NCBI RefSeq assembly: GCF_017569225.1
Contig: NZ_CP071868.1
Span: 1,550,001-1,614,000 of the forward strand
Direction of reading: 5' to 3'
From: Pengzhenrongella sicca
GTDB taxonomy: Bacteria; Actinomycetota; Actinomycetes; Actinomycetales; Cellulomonadaceae
Length of the DNA stretch: 64,000 bases
This document shows, one piece after another, positions 23,010 to 32,550 of the stretch. Numbering within the stretch: the stretch's first letter is position 1; each line of letters opens with the position of its first letter. The translations under genes and the position numbers were made by a program. The notes under the pieces were generated by a model that saw only the letters and a list, made by a program, of their open reading frames with translations, was not told the origin of the DNA and ran no database searches.

Positions 23010-24731
23010 ATGCTCGAGGAGCTCCGGATCGAGAACCTGGGCGTCATCGCGCGCGCGCGGGTCGCCCTCGGCCCCGGGCTCACCGTGCTGACCGGCGAAA
23101 CGGGCGCGGGAAAGACGATGGTGCTCACCGGACTCGACCTGCTGCTCGGCGGCAAGGCCGATCCCGGCACGGTGCGCACGGGCCAGGACCGCGCGGCGGT
23201 CGAGGGTCGCGTCAGCATGAGCCCCGGCTCCGCGGCCGCCGAGCGCGCGGCCGACGCCGGAGCCGAGCTCGACGACGACGGCACGCTCGTCCTGCTGCGC
23301 ACGGTCGCGGCGGAGGGCCGCTCGCGCGCGCACCTCGGCGGCCGCGGCGTCCCGCAGGCGGTGCTCGCCGAGTTGGCCGAGGACCTCGTCACGGTGCACG
23401 GGCAGGCAGATCAGTCACGGCTGCGCTCGCCCGCGCGCCAGCGGGAGGCCCTCGACGCGTTCGCCGGGCCCGACCATCAGGGCGTCCTCGTCGACTTTCG
23501 CAGCACCTGGGCGGAGCTCGCGCGCCTGAGCACCGAGATCGAGGAGCTCACGACGCGCGGCGCCGACCGCGCGCACGAGGCCGACCTGCTGCGGCGGGGA
23601 CTCGACGAGGTCGAGCGCGTCGCCCCCCAGCCGGGGGAGGACGTCGAGCTCGCGGCCGAGGCCGACCGGCTCGGGCACGCGGAGGACCTGCGCGCCGCGG
23701 CCGCGGTCGCCCACGATGCCATCGCCGGCGACCCGGATGCCGCCGAGGAGGTCGCGGCGGCCTTCGCCGTCGACCGCGGCCGCCGGGTGCTCGAGCAGGC
23801 CGGCGAGCACGATGCCGCCCTCGCTGGGCTCGCGACGCGGCTCGCCGACGTCGGGTACCTGCTCGCCGACGTCGCGGCCGAGCTGTCCGGCTACCTCCAG
23901 GACCTGGACGCGGATCCGCGCCGGCTCGAGGCGGTGCAGCAGCGGCGGGCCGAGCTCGGCCAACTCACGCGCAGCTACGGCGAGACGAGCGACGCGGTGC
24001 TCGCGTGGGCGCAGGCCGCCGGGCTGCGCCTGCTCGAGCTCGACGGCGGCGGCGATCGCCTCGCCGCGCTCACCGCGCGCCACGGCGAGCTGACGGCCCT
24101 GCTTGCCGAGCGGGCCGCGACGCTGACGACCGGCCGGCGCATGGCCGCCGAGAACCTCGCCGCGGCCGTCACGGGCGAGCTGGCCGGCCTCGCGATGGCG
24201 GGCGCCCGGCTCACGGTCGACGTCGCGGCGCTGGCCGAGCCGGGGCCCTGGGGCGCCGAGAGCGTCGAGATGCTCCTCGTGCCGCACGCGGGTGCGCCCG
24301 CGCGCGCGCTCGGCAAGGGCGCCTCGGGCGGCGAGCTGTCGCGCGTCATGCTGGCGATCGAGGTCGCGCTCGCCACGTCGCCGGAGTCCGGCGCGCGCCG
24401 GCCGCCGACGTTCGTGTTCGACGAGGTGGACGCCGGGGTGGGAGGCAAGGCGGCGGTCGAGGTCGGGCGCCGGCTCGCGCTGCTCGCGCGCGGCTCCCAG
24501 GTGATCGTGGTCACGCACCTGGCCCAGGTCGCGGCCTTCGCGGACACCCATCTGGTGGTCACCAAGCAGCTCGCCGGGGGCATCGACACGGTCACCGACT
24601 CCGACGTCCGGCCGGTCACGGGGACCGATCGGGTGCGCGAGCTCGCCCGCATGCTGTCGGGCCAAGACGAGTCTGCTGCGGCGCGCACGCATGCCGCTGA
24701 GCTTCTCGCACTGTCCGGCATGGGACGATGA
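23010..24731 (+). CDS. recN: DNA repair protein RecN
   Basis: SMC-like ATPase for double-strand-break repair. In the 573-residue protein Walker A is GETGAGKT (29-36), followed by a long coiled-coil-forming middle. The C-terminal half has the ABC signature (KGASGGELSRVMLAIEVAL), Walker B (TFVFDEVDAGVGGKAA) and the H-loop (QVIVVTHLAQVAAFAD). Start ATG 23010, after a GCGGGAGGG site. Confidence 0.96.
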   Translation: MLEELRIENLGVIARARVALGPGLTVLTGETGAGKTMVLTGLDLLLGGKADPGTVRTGQDRAAVEGRVSMSPGSAAAERAADAGAELDDDGTLVLLRTVAAEGRSRAHLGGRGVPQAVLAELAEDLVTVHGQADQSRLRSPARQREALDAFAGPDHQGVLVDFRSTWAELARLSTEIEELTTRGADRAHEADLLRRGLDEVERVAPQPGEDVELAAEADRLGHAEDLRAAAAVAHDAIAGDPDAAEEVAAAFAVDRGRRVLEQAGEHDAALAGLATRLADVGYLLADVAAELSGYLQDLDADPRRLEAVQQRRAELGQLTRSYGETSDAVLAWAQAAGLRLLELDGGGDRLAALTARHGELTALLAERAATLTTGRRMAAENLAAAVTGELAGLAMAGARLTVDVAALAEPGPWGAESVEMLLVPHAGAPARALGKGASGGELSRVMLAIEVALATSPESGARRPPTFVFDEVDAGVGGKAAVEVGRRLALLARGSQVIVVTHLAQVAAFADTHLVVTKQLAGGIDTVTDSDVRPVTGTDRVRELARMLSGQDESAAARTHAAELLALSGMGR

Positions 24732-24737
24732 CCCACG

Positions 24738-25922
24738 ATGAGACTGACTTTTCGTAAACACGCGCCCCTGCCCGTCGAGCCCGGAACGGCGGGTCCCGTT
24801 CGTGTCGACCCTCGAACCAAGGCCCTGACCAAGCGGCTCCGACCGGGCGACATCGCCGTGATCGACCACCTCGACATCGACCGGGTGTCCGCCGAGGCGC
24901 TCGTCGCGTGCCAGCCCGCGGCCGTGCTCAACGCGGCCCGGTCGACGTCGGGGCGGTACCCGAACCTCGGCCCCGAGATCCTGGTCGCCGCGGGCATCCC
25001 GCTGGTGGATGACCTCGGCCCCGACGTGATGTCTCTGGTCGAGGGCCGGGTCGTCCGGGTCATCGAGGGTGCGGTGCACGACGGCGACACCGTCCTCGCC
25101 GAGGGCGTCGAGCAGACCACCGCGACGATCGCGGCGAACCTAGAGGCCGCCCGCGAGGGCCTGTCCGAGCAGCTCGAGTCCTTCGCGGCGAACACGATGG
25201 ACTACCTGCGCCGCGAACGCGACCTCCTGCTGGACGGCATCGGCGTCCCCGACATCTCCACCGTGATCGACGGCCGGCACGTGCTCATCGTGGTGCGCGG
25301 TTATCACTACAAGGACGACCTCGCGACGCTGCGGCCGTACATCATCGAGTACCGCCCGGTGCTGATCGGTGTGGACGGCGGCGCGGACGCGATCCTCGAG
25401 GCCGGCTGGACGCCCCAGCTCATCGTCGGCGACATGGACTCGGTCTCCGACAAGGCGCTGCGCTGCGGCGCGGAGATCGTGGTGCACGCCTACCGCGACG
25501 GCCGGGCCCCCGGGCTCGAGCGGGTCGCGAAGCTCGGCGTCGACCACGTCGTGTTCCCGGCGACCGGCACGAGCGAGGACGTCGCGATGCTGCTCGCCGA
25601 CGACAAGGGCGCCGAGCTCATCGTCGCCGTCGGCACCCACGCGACGCTCGTCGAGTTTCTCGACAAGGGGCGCTCGGGCATGGCGAGCACCTTCCTGACG
25701 CGCCTGCGCGTCGGGAGCAAGCTCGTCGACGCCAAGGGCGTCTCGCGCCTGTACCGGGCGCGCATCTCGAACTACCAGCTCATCGGCCTCGTGGCCGCGG
25801 GCCTGCTCGCCCTCGTGGTCGCGCTCGCGTCCACCGCGTCCGGGCAGACCATGTTCGGCCTGTTCGGTGCACGGTTCGACGACCTGTTCTCCTGGGTCGG
25901 TTCGCTCTTCGGCGGCGCCTGA
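24738..25922 (+). CDS. steA: SteA, cytokinetic-ring protein
   Basis: A 394-residue protein with a thiamin-pyrophosphokinase-like core (GVDGGADAILEAGW, PQLIVGDMDSVSD), an N-terminal extension and a single C-terminal transmembrane helix (about residues 350-372) ending in a short hydrophobic tail. This matches SteA of Corynebacterium glutamicum, which acts with SteB at the septum to regulate a peptidoglycan hydrolase. Despite the fold it should not be called a thiamin enzyme. The steA-steB pair follows recN, as in mycobacteria (Rv1697-Rv1698). Confidence 0.9.
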   Translation: MRLTFRKHAPLPVEPGTAGPVRVDPRTKALTKRLRPGDIAVIDHLDIDRVSAEALVACQPAAVLNAARSTSGRYPNLGPEILVAAGIPLVDDLGPDVMSLVEGRVVRVIEGAVHDGDTVLAEGVEQTTATIAANLEAAREGLSEQLESFAANTMDYLRRERDLLLDGIGVPDISTVIDGRHVLIVVRGYHYKDDLATLRPYIIEYRPVLIGVDGGADAILEAGWTPQLIVGDMDSVSDKALRCGAEIVVHAYRDGRAPGLERVAKLGVDHVVFPATGTSEDVAMLLADDKGAELIVAVGTHATLVEFLDKGRSGMASTFLTRLRVGSKLVDAKGVSRLYRARISNYQLIGLVAAGLLALVVALASTASGQTMFGLFGARFDDLFSWVGSLFGGA

Positions 25923-25971
25923 TGCGCCCCGACCGGACCGCCCGACCCGCTCTCGACGAAAAGACCGCACA

Positions 25972-26997
25972 GTGATCGACTTCCGCTACCACATCGTCTC
26001 CCTGATCTCGGTGTTCATCGCCCTGGCCGTCGGCATCGCGCTCGGCGCCGGGCCCCTCAAGGAGGCGATCGGCGACACGCTGACGGGCCAGGTCCAGGCG
26101 CTGCGCTCCGACCGGGACGCCCTGCGCGCCGACCTGACGGCCGCCGAGGGCGCACAGGCCGAGCAGCGCAGCTACCTCGAGGCCGCTGGCCCGACGCTCG
26201 TGTCGGGTGCGCTCACCGATCGCCGGGTCGCGGTGATCTCGCTCCCGGGCGCGGACTCCGACGACGTCGCGGCCGTCGAGGCGCAGCTCGCCGAGGCCGG
26301 CGCGACCGTCAGCGGGCGCGTCAGCGTGACCGACAACTGGACCGACCCCAGCCTGCGCAGCTTCCGCCAGGCGCTCGCCGGCAACCTGGTGCCCTACGTG
26401 CTGCCCGCGCCCGCCGAGGACGCCGGGACCGAGGTCGAGCTCGCCGAGGCGCTGGCCGAGGGCCTCACGGGCGCCGACCCGGCCGCGCCGGATTCGCAGT
26501 CGGAGTCGGCCGGCCTCATCATCGAGCTGCTCGCCAACGCGGACAGCGCGCTGATCACGGTCGCGGACGAGATCACGGCGCCCGCCGACGCGATCGTCAT
26601 CGTGACCGGCGCCCCGGCGGACGAGGACTCGACCTCTGCCCCCGTCGAAGACGTCGTCGCCGCCCAGGTCGCGATCGCCGACGCCGCGCAGAACCGCACC
26701 GAGGGCGCTGTCGTCGCGACGGCCGACGTCACCTCGGGCGACCTGGTCTCGACGATCGCGAACACCGAAGAGCTGGCGTCGAGCCTGAGCACGGTCAGCG
26801 GCATGGACCAGGTGACCGGGCAGCTGTCCGTGCCGCTCGCGCTGAACGCGCGCATCGGCGGGACGGTCGGGCACTTCGGCTTCGGCGACAACGAGTCGCC
26901 GTTCCCCGAGCGCACGACGCTCGGACCGGTCGACCGCACCCCGGCCCAGGCCGAGGCCGACCCGGCGTCGGTGGACGGGGCGGGGGTCACCGGTTGA
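25972..26997 (+). CDS. steB: SteB / MctB-type membrane protein
   Basis: A 341-residue protein with one N-terminal transmembrane helix right after the start (HIVSLISVFIALAVGIALGAG, split near residues 7-27). A coiled segment follows (LRSDRDALRADL), then a large exported-side domain and a disordered tail. The family is annotated both as copper-export protein MctB (Rv1698) and as SteB, partner of SteA. The adjacency to steA favours the second role, but they need not exclude each other. GTG 25972 is chosen because the helix begins directly after it. Confidence 0.88.
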   Translation: MIDFRYHIVSLISVFIALAVGIALGAGPLKEAIGDTLTGQVQALRSDRDALRADLTAAEGAQAEQRSYLEAAGPTLVSGALTDRRVAVISLPGADSDDVAAVEAQLAEAGATVSGRVSVTDNWTDPSLRSFRQALAGNLVPYVLPAPAEDAGTEVELAEALAEGLTGADPAAPDSQSESAGLIIELLANADSALITVADEITAPADAIVIVTGAPADEDSTSAPVEDVVAAQVAIADAAQNRTEGAVVATADVTSGDLVSTIANTEELASSLSTVSGMDQVTGQLSVPLALNARIGGTVGHFGFGDNESPFPERTTLGPVDRTPAQAEADPASVDGAGVTG

Positions 26998-27878
26998 GCG
27001 CCCGGGTGGTCCGCCGGCTCGGCGCCGGCGCCGCAGCCGCGCTCGTGACGCTCGGTGCGCGGACGGCGCTCCCGCTGCGTGAGGGCCTGATCGGCGGTCC
27101 CGAGCGCTGGAACCGCAGCAACCACCGCGGCGAGCCGGTCAGCCTGCTCGAGGGGCCCGCGGCAGCCGCCGGGCTGCTCGTCGGCGCGGTGCTCGGCGCC
27201 ACGACGGCGCGCGACGCGGTCGGCGCCGTCGTCGCCACTGCGGGCGGCGCGGCGTTCGGGCTGGTCGACGACCTCACCGAGGACACCGGCGCCCGCACCA
27301 AGGGGCTGCGCGGCCACCTCGGGGCGCTCGCGCACGGCCGCGTCACGACGGGTGGGCTCAAGGTGCTCGGGATCGGTGCGACGGCGCTCGCCGCGGCCGC
27401 GATCGTGACCCCCGGCCACGGCGCCGACGGCTCGCGCCGGCACCCCCTCAGCTGGGCCGCCGACGTCGCGGCCTCGGGCGCGCTCATCGCCGCCACCGCG
27501 AACCTCGTCAACCTGCTCGACCTGCGCCCGGGCCGCGCCGTCAAGGCCGCCGGCCTCGCCGCCGCGCCGATCGCGCTCGCGGGTGGCGCGGGCGCGGGGG
27601 TGGCCGGCGCCGTCGTCGGCGCTGCCCTCGGCGCGGTGCGCGCCGACCTCGCCGAACGGGACATGCTCGGCGACGGCGGGGCGAACGCCCTCGGCGCGCT
27701 GCTCGGCACGGCAGTCGTGCTCGACGCCCGACGCCCCGTGCGGCTCGCGCTGCTCGCCGGCGCCGTCGCGCTCACCGTGGTGAGCGAGCGGGTCAGCTTC
27801 ACCCAGGTCATCGCGCGGACCCCCGGGCTGCGCGAGCTCGACGCGCTCGGGCGCCGCCCGGGGGCGTACCCCGCGTGA
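26994..27878 (+). CDS. Divergent MraY/WecA-like (PNPT) membrane protein
   Basis: A 294-residue, very hydrophobic Ala/Gly/Leu-rich protein with several transmembrane segments. Three short motifs fall in the order used by polyprenyl-phosphate N-acetylhexosamine-1-phosphate transferases. These are FGLVDDLTED (Asp92-Asp93, Mg site), NLVNLLDLRPGR (Asn170, Asn173, Asp176, where the family has NxxNxxDG) and MLGDGGANALGALLG (Asp227). The DGLDGL loop is replaced by DLRPG, so the substrate or even the activity may differ. TTG start overlapping the steB stop; the end overlaps the flippase gene. It may start lipid-linked glycan synthesis (inference). Confidence 0.7.
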   Translation: MSARVVRRLGAGAAAALVTLGARTALPLREGLIGGPERWNRSNHRGEPVSLLEGPAAAAGLLVGAVLGATTARDAVGAVVATAGGAAFGLVDDLTEDTGARTKGLRGHLGALAHGRVTTGGLKVLGIGATALAAAAIVTPGHGADGSRRHPLSWAADVAASGALIAATANLVNLLDLRPGRAVKAAGLAAAPIALAGGAGAGVAGAVVGAALGAVRADLAERDMLGDGGANALGALLGTAVVLDARRPVRLALLAGAVALTVVSERVSFTQVIARTPGLRELDALGRRPGAYPA

Positions 27879-29584
27879 GCGGCCCGGCATCGACCCGTCC
27901 GCTTCGCCGCACGCTGTCCGGCCTCGCCGGCGCGGCGGCGCTCATCGCGCTCATCACGATCGCGGCGCGCGTCGTCGGATTCGGGCGCTGGCTCGCGCAG
28001 TCCGCGTCCGTCGGCGCCAACGCGACCGGCACGGCCTACGGGACCGCGAACCTGCTGCCCAACGTCCTGTTCGAGGTGGTCGCCGGCGGCGCGCTCGCCG
28101 GGGCGATCGTGCCGCTGCTCGCCGGGCCGCTCGCGAAGAACCTGCGCGGCGACGTCGACCGCATCTCCTCGGCGCTGCTGACCTGGGCGCTCGCGGTCCT
28201 GCTCCCGATGTCGGTGCTGCTCGCGCTGCTCGCTCGGCCGCTCGTCGCCCTGCTCATTCCGGCCGCGCGCCCGGACGCCGACCCGGCCGTCACGCAGGCG
28301 ACCGTGGACCTGGCGGGCCAGCTGCTCGTCGTGTTCGCGCCGCAGATCGTGCTGTACGGCATCGGGGTCGTGCTCACCGGGATCCTGCAGGCCCAGCGCC
28401 GGTTCGTCTGGCCGGCCGCGGCCCCGCTCGCCTCGAGCGCCGTCGTCATCGCGAGCTACCTCGTGTTCCACTCGATCGCCGGCGGCTCCGTCAACGACCC
28501 CGCGGCGCTGACCCCCGAGGCGGTCGCCTGGCTCGCCTGGGGCACGACGGCGGGCGTCGCGGCCATGAGCCTGCCGCTGCTGATTCCGGTGCTGCACTCG
28601 GGCGTCACGCTGCGCCCGACCTTCGCGTTCCCGTCCGGCGTCGGGGTCCGGGCGCGCCGCCTCGCCCTCGCGGGCGTCGGCGGGCTGCTGGCGCAGCAGG
28701 CCGCGGTGCTGGTGACGGTCAAGCTCGCGAACTCGCGCGGCGAGCTCGGCGGCACGCTGAACATCTTCCAGTACTCGCAAGCCGTGTACTTCCTGCCGTA
28801 CGCCGTGCTCGCCGTGCCGCTCGCGACCGCCGCGTTCCCGCGGCTCGCCGAGCACGCCGCGACGGGCGACCTGAAGCGCTACGCGCGCCTCGTGGCCACG
28901 AGCACGCGTGCCGTGCTGCTCGTGAGCGCGGCCGGCGCGGCGTCGCTCGCCGCCGCCGCACCGGCCGTGACCTTCGTGTTCTCGGCGGTCGACGCGAGCA
29001 ACGACACCGCCGCGCTCGCGGCGATGGAGCCGACCCTCGTGTGGCTCGCGCCTGGGCTGCTGGGCTACGCCCTGATCTTCCAGCTCTCCCGGGTGCTGTT
29101 CGCGCTCGAGCGGGGACGGGCGGCGGTGCTCGCCGTCGTGACGGGCTGGCTCGCCGTCGTGGTCGCGTCCGTCGTGGCGGTGCTCGCGCTGACCGCCGAC
29201 GGGCCGAGCGGCGCGGACGCGCTGCGCGGGCTCGCGATCGGCAACACGATCGGGATGACGGTCGCCGGGGTGGTGCTCCTGGTCGCGGTGCGTCGGTCCG
29301 CCGGGCCCGCCGCACTGGCCGGCGTACCCCGCACGCTCCTCGTCGCGGGCGCCAGCGCCGCGCTGGGCGCGCTCGGCGGACGCTGGGTCGTGGACTCCGT
29401 GCTCGACCTCACCGGCAGCAACGCCGCCTCCGCGATCGTGTCGGCGCTCGGGGGAGCGGCGCTCAGCGTGCTCGTCGTCGTGGCCGCGACCTGGTTCGCC
29501 GACCGCACGACGATCCTCGGCGCGCTCGCCGCGGACCGCCCCGGCACGCGCGGCCAGACCGGCCCCGGTGCCCGCCGTGGCTGA
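27875..29584 (+). CDS. murJ: MurJ/MviN-like lipid flippase
   Basis: A 569-residue MOP-superfamily membrane protein with about 14 predicted helices. Its start region (AARVVGFGRWLAQSASVG, ATGTAYGTANLLPNVLFEVVAGGAL) is characteristic of MurJ. MurJ flips lipid II for peptidoglycan. Actinobacteria usually carry the main MurJ elsewhere (near trxB/parB, in mycobacteria fused to a kinase-like domain), so this copy may serve another lipid-linked glycan. GTG start overlapping the preceding stop by 4 bp. Confidence 0.85.
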   Translation: MSGPASTRPLRRTLSGLAGAAALIALITIAARVVGFGRWLAQSASVGANATGTAYGTANLLPNVLFEVVAGGALAGAIVPLLAGPLAKNLRGDVDRISSALLTWALAVLLPMSVLLALLARPLVALLIPAARPDADPAVTQATVDLAGQLLVVFAPQIVLYGIGVVLTGILQAQRRFVWPAAAPLASSAVVIASYLVFHSIAGGSVNDPAALTPEAVAWLAWGTTAGVAAMSLPLLIPVLHSGVTLRPTFAFPSGVGVRARRLALAGVGGLLAQQAAVLVTVKLANSRGELGGTLNIFQYSQAVYFLPYAVLAVPLATAAFPRLAEHAATGDLKRYARLVATSTRAVLLVSAAGAASLAAAAPAVTFVFSAVDASNDTAALAAMEPTLVWLAPGLLGYALIFQLSRVLFALERGRAAVLAVVTGWLAVVVASVVAVLALTADGPSGADALRGLAIGNTIGMTVAGVVLLVAVRRSAGPAALAGVPRTLLVAGASAALGALGGRWVVDSVLDLTGSNAASAIVSALGGAALSVLVVVAATWFADRTTILGALAADRPGTRGQTGPGARRG

Positions 29585-30866
29585 GGCAGTCGCCGCCCAG
29601 CGCGTCGTCCAGGTGCTCGGGTCGAGCGCCGGCGGCGTCGCGCGGCACGTGGCCCAGATCGCCGAGGCGCTGAGCGAGCCAGGCCCCGCCGGCCCGGGCT
29701 CGGTCGTCCGGGTCGCGGGCCCCGCCGGGCTCGCCGCCGACGTCGCGGCCGGAGAGCGGGTCGCCTTCGTGTCCGTGCCGATCACCGCACGGCCCCGGCT
29801 CGGCGACCTGGCGGTCGTCACCCGCCTGCGCGGCCTGGCCCGCGGCGCCGACGTGCTGCACGCCCACGGCCTCCGCGCCGGCGCGTTCGCGGTGCTCGCG
29901 GCCCGCTCGCTGCGCCCGACCGGGCGCCCCCGGGTCGTCGTCACGTTGCACAACCTCCCGGTCGGGGGGCGCGGCGTGCGCGCGGTCTCGGCGGTGCTCG
30001 AGCGCATCGTCGCCCGCGGCGCGGACGCCGTCCTGGGCGTCTCGGCCGACCTCGTCGACCGCGCCCGGGTCCTGGGCGCCACGACGGTCGAACGGGCACT
30101 CGTGCCCGCCCCCCAACGCCCCCTGCCGGCCGCCGGCGCGGCCGCTGTCCGCGTCGGCCTGGGGATCGGCGCCGACACCGCGCTCGTGGTCACCGTCGGG
30201 CGCCTCGCGCCGCAGAAGGGCCTCGACACGCTGCTCGACGCCGCGACGCTGCTCGGGTCGGACCTGCGTGCGGCCGACCTGCGCGCCGCGGACCGGGCCG
30301 CCGACCTGCGCGCCGCGGACCGGGCCGCCGACCAGCGCGCCGCGGACCGGGCCGCCGACCAGGCTGCGGGCGGCCCGAGCGAGCCGGAGATCGGTGCCGG
30401 CGCCGCAGTGACCCGCGCCGTCGTGTGGGTCGTCGCGGGCGACGGACCCCTGCATGATCACCTCGCCGCGCGCATCGCATCCCTCGGCGCGCCGGTCCGC
30501 CTGCTCGGGCGGCGCACGGACGTGCCCGACCTGTTCGCCGCGGCCGACGTCGTCGTCAGCACCGCGGTGTGGGAGGGCCAGCCGATCAGCGTCCAGGAGG
30601 CGCTCCAGCTCGGCGCGCCGGTCGTCGCTACGGACGCGGGCGGGACGCGCGAGGTCACGGGCACCGACGGCGCCGTCCTGGTGCCGGTGGGCGACGCGAT
30701 CGCGATCTCGACCGCGATCGCCGAGCTGCTCGCCGATGCCGGCGCGCGGGCCGCGCTGTCCGCCCACGCCCGCGCCCGCGCGGCGGCGCTGCCCGACCTG
30801 GCCGACGTCGTCGGCCAGTTGCACCGGGTCTACGGCTCACGCACGCCCGTTCATCCGGTAGAGTGA
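29568..30866 (+). CDS. GT4-type glycosyltransferase
   Basis: About 430 residues with two Rossmann domains. The N-terminal acceptor domain starts RVVQVLGSSAGGVARHV. The donor domain has VGRLAPQKGLDTLLDAA, VVAGDGPLHDHL and the EX7E-type region EGQPISVQEALQLGAPVVATDAGG. A 27-bp tandem repeat (residues about 235-265) is inserted in a surface loop of the donor domain just before the strand AVVWVVAG. GTG 29568 is used; GTG 29577 is equally plausible. It is last in the steA-steB-PNPT-murJ-GT4 run, suggesting it adds sugars to a lipid-linked intermediate (inference). Confidence 0.85.
   Translation: MPAVAEAVAAQRVVQVLGSSAGGVARHVAQIAEALSEPGPAGPGSVVRVAGPAGLAADVAAGERVAFVSVPITARPRLGDLAVVTRLRGLARGADVLHAHGLRAGAFAVLAARSLRPTGRPRVVVTLHNLPVGGRGVRAVSAVLERIVARGADAVLGVSADLVDRARVLGATTVERALVPAPQRPLPAAGAAAVRVGLGIGADTALVVTVGRLAPQKGLDTLLDAATLLGSDLRAADLRAADRAADLRAADRAADQRAADRAADQAAGGPSEPEIGAGAAVTRAVVWVVAGDGPLHDHLAARIASLGAPVRLLGRRTDVPDLFAAADVVVSTAVWEGQPISVQEALQLGAPVVATDAGGTREVTGTDGAVLVPVGDAIAISTAIAELLADAGARAALSAHARARAAALPDLADVVGQLHRVYGSRTPVHPVE
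30270..30362 (+). repeat. 27-bp tandem repeat inside the GT4 gene
   Basis: Three near-identical 27-bp units (30270-30296, 30297-30323, 30324-30350) plus a partial fourth. They encode nine-residue Ala/Asp/Arg-rich units, in frame. Confidence 0.9.
30859..30864 (+). promoter_or_regulatory. -10 box of a leaderless pyrG promoter
   Basis: TAGAGT overlaps the stop codon of the preceding gene and lies 8 bases before the pyrG GTG. No Shine-Dalgarno sequence is present. Confidence 0.4.
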
Positions 30867-30872
30867 AAGCCC

Positions 30873-32549
30873 GTGGCAGACCGAGCAAAAAGACTCCCCG
30901 GGCGATCGAATAACACGACCCGGCACATCTTCGTAACCGGAGGCGTAGCCTCCTCCCTGGGTAAGGGGCTGACGGCGTCGAGCCTCGGCCGACTCCTGCG
31001 GGCCCGGGGTATCCGGGTCACGATGCAGAAGTTAGACCCGTACCTGAACGTCGATCCGGGCACGATGAACCCGTTCCAGCACGGCGAGGTGTTCGTCACC
31101 GAAGACGGGGCTGAGACCGACCTGGACATCGGGCACTACGAGCGCTTCCTCGACGTGAACCTCACCGCGCCCGCCAACGTGACCACCGGCCAGATCTACT
31201 CGACGGTGATCGCCAAGGAGCGGCGCGGCGAGTTCCTCGGTGACACGGTGCAGGTCATCCCGCACATCACCGACGAGATCAAGCTCCGCATGCGCGCGCA
31301 GGCGGGCCCCGACGTCGACGTCATCATCACCGAGATCGGTGGCACGGTCGGCGACATCGAGTCCCTGCCGTTCCTCGAGTCCGCGCGCCAGGTGCGGCAC
31401 GACCTCGGCCGGGACAACGTCTTCTTCCTGCACGTGTCGCTCGTGCCGTACATCGGCCCGAGCGCCGAGCTCAAGACCAAGCCGACGCAGCACTCCGTTG
31501 CCGCGCTGCGCTCGATCGGGATCCAGCCGGACGCCCTCGTGCTGCGCGCGGACCGCGACCTGCCGGAACCGATCAAGCGCAAGATCGCGCTGATGTCCGA
31601 CGTCGACATCGAGGCCGTCATCGCCTGCGCGGACGCCCCGAGCATCTACGACATCCCGCGCGTGCTGCACACCGAGGGCCTCGACGCCTACGTCGTGCGG
31701 CGCCTCGACCTGCCGTTCCGGGACGTCGACTGGGCCGCGTGGGAGAAGGTGACCGACCGGGTGCACAACCCTCAGCACCACGTCGAGGTCGCCCTCGTCG
31801 GCAAGTACATCGACCTGCCTGACGCGTACCTGTCCGTGACCGAGGCGCTGCGCGCCGGCGGCTTCGCGCAGAACGCGAAGGTCGTCATCCGCTGGGTCGC
31901 GTCGGACGACTGCGAGACCCCGGCGGGGGCGAAGGCCGCGCTCGACGGCGTCGACGCGATCCTCGTCCCGGGCGGCTTCGGCGTGCGCGGGATCGAGGGC
32001 ATGTTCGGCGCGCTCACGTGGGCGCGCGAGAACCTCGTGCCGACTCTCGGCATCTGCCTGGGCCTGCAGACGATGGTCATCGAGTACGCGCGCTCGTTGC
32101 TCGGGCTCACGGACGCGTCGTCGTCCGAGTTCGATCCCGGGACGGAGAACCCGGTCGTGGCGACCATGGCCGAGCAGCTCGCGATCGTCGGCGGCGACGG
32201 GGACCTGGGCGGCACCATGCGGCTCGGCTCCTACGAGGCCGTGCTCGAGCCCGGCTCGGTCGTGGCCAAGGCCTACGGGACCGAGCGTGTCACGGAGCGG
32301 CACCGCCACCGCTACGAGGTGAACAACTCCTACCGCAAGCAGCTCGAGGATGCCGGCATGGTGTTCTCCGGGCTCTCGCCGGACTCCTCGCTCGTGGAGT
32401 TCGTGGAGCTTCCGCGCGAGACGCACCCGTACTACGTCGCGACGCAGGCGCACCCGGAGTTCAAGTCCCGCCCGACCCGCGCGCACCCGCTGTTCGCCGG
32501 GCTCATCGGCGCGGCGCTCGAGTTCCAGCACGCCGACGAGATCGCCTGA
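30873..32549 (+). CDS. pyrG: CTP synthase
   Basis: Amidates UTP to CTP using glutamine. The N-terminal synthetase domain has [20 protein letters not shown] (near residues 21-40) and [11 protein letters not shown]. The C-terminal class-I glutamine amidotransferase has the nucleophile cysteine in [11 protein letters not shown] and the closing His/Glu in [11 protein letters not shown]. The 558 residues and all motifs are normal. GTG start shortly after the GT4 stop. The pyrG-NUDIX order matches Rv1699-Rv1700. Confidence 0.97.
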
Positions 32550-32550
32550 C

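Noticed and set aside
24738-25922. Thiamin pyrophosphokinase
   Set aside because: The core resembles that fold, but the N-terminal extension, C-terminal membrane helix and place beside steB identify SteA.
26987-30229. Open frame of over 1000 codons on the reverse strand opposite the PNPT, murJ and GT4 genes
   Set aside because: Its composition is Arg/Ala/Pro-rich shadow sequence of GC-rich codons. The forward genes have recognisable motifs and 4-bp overlaps.
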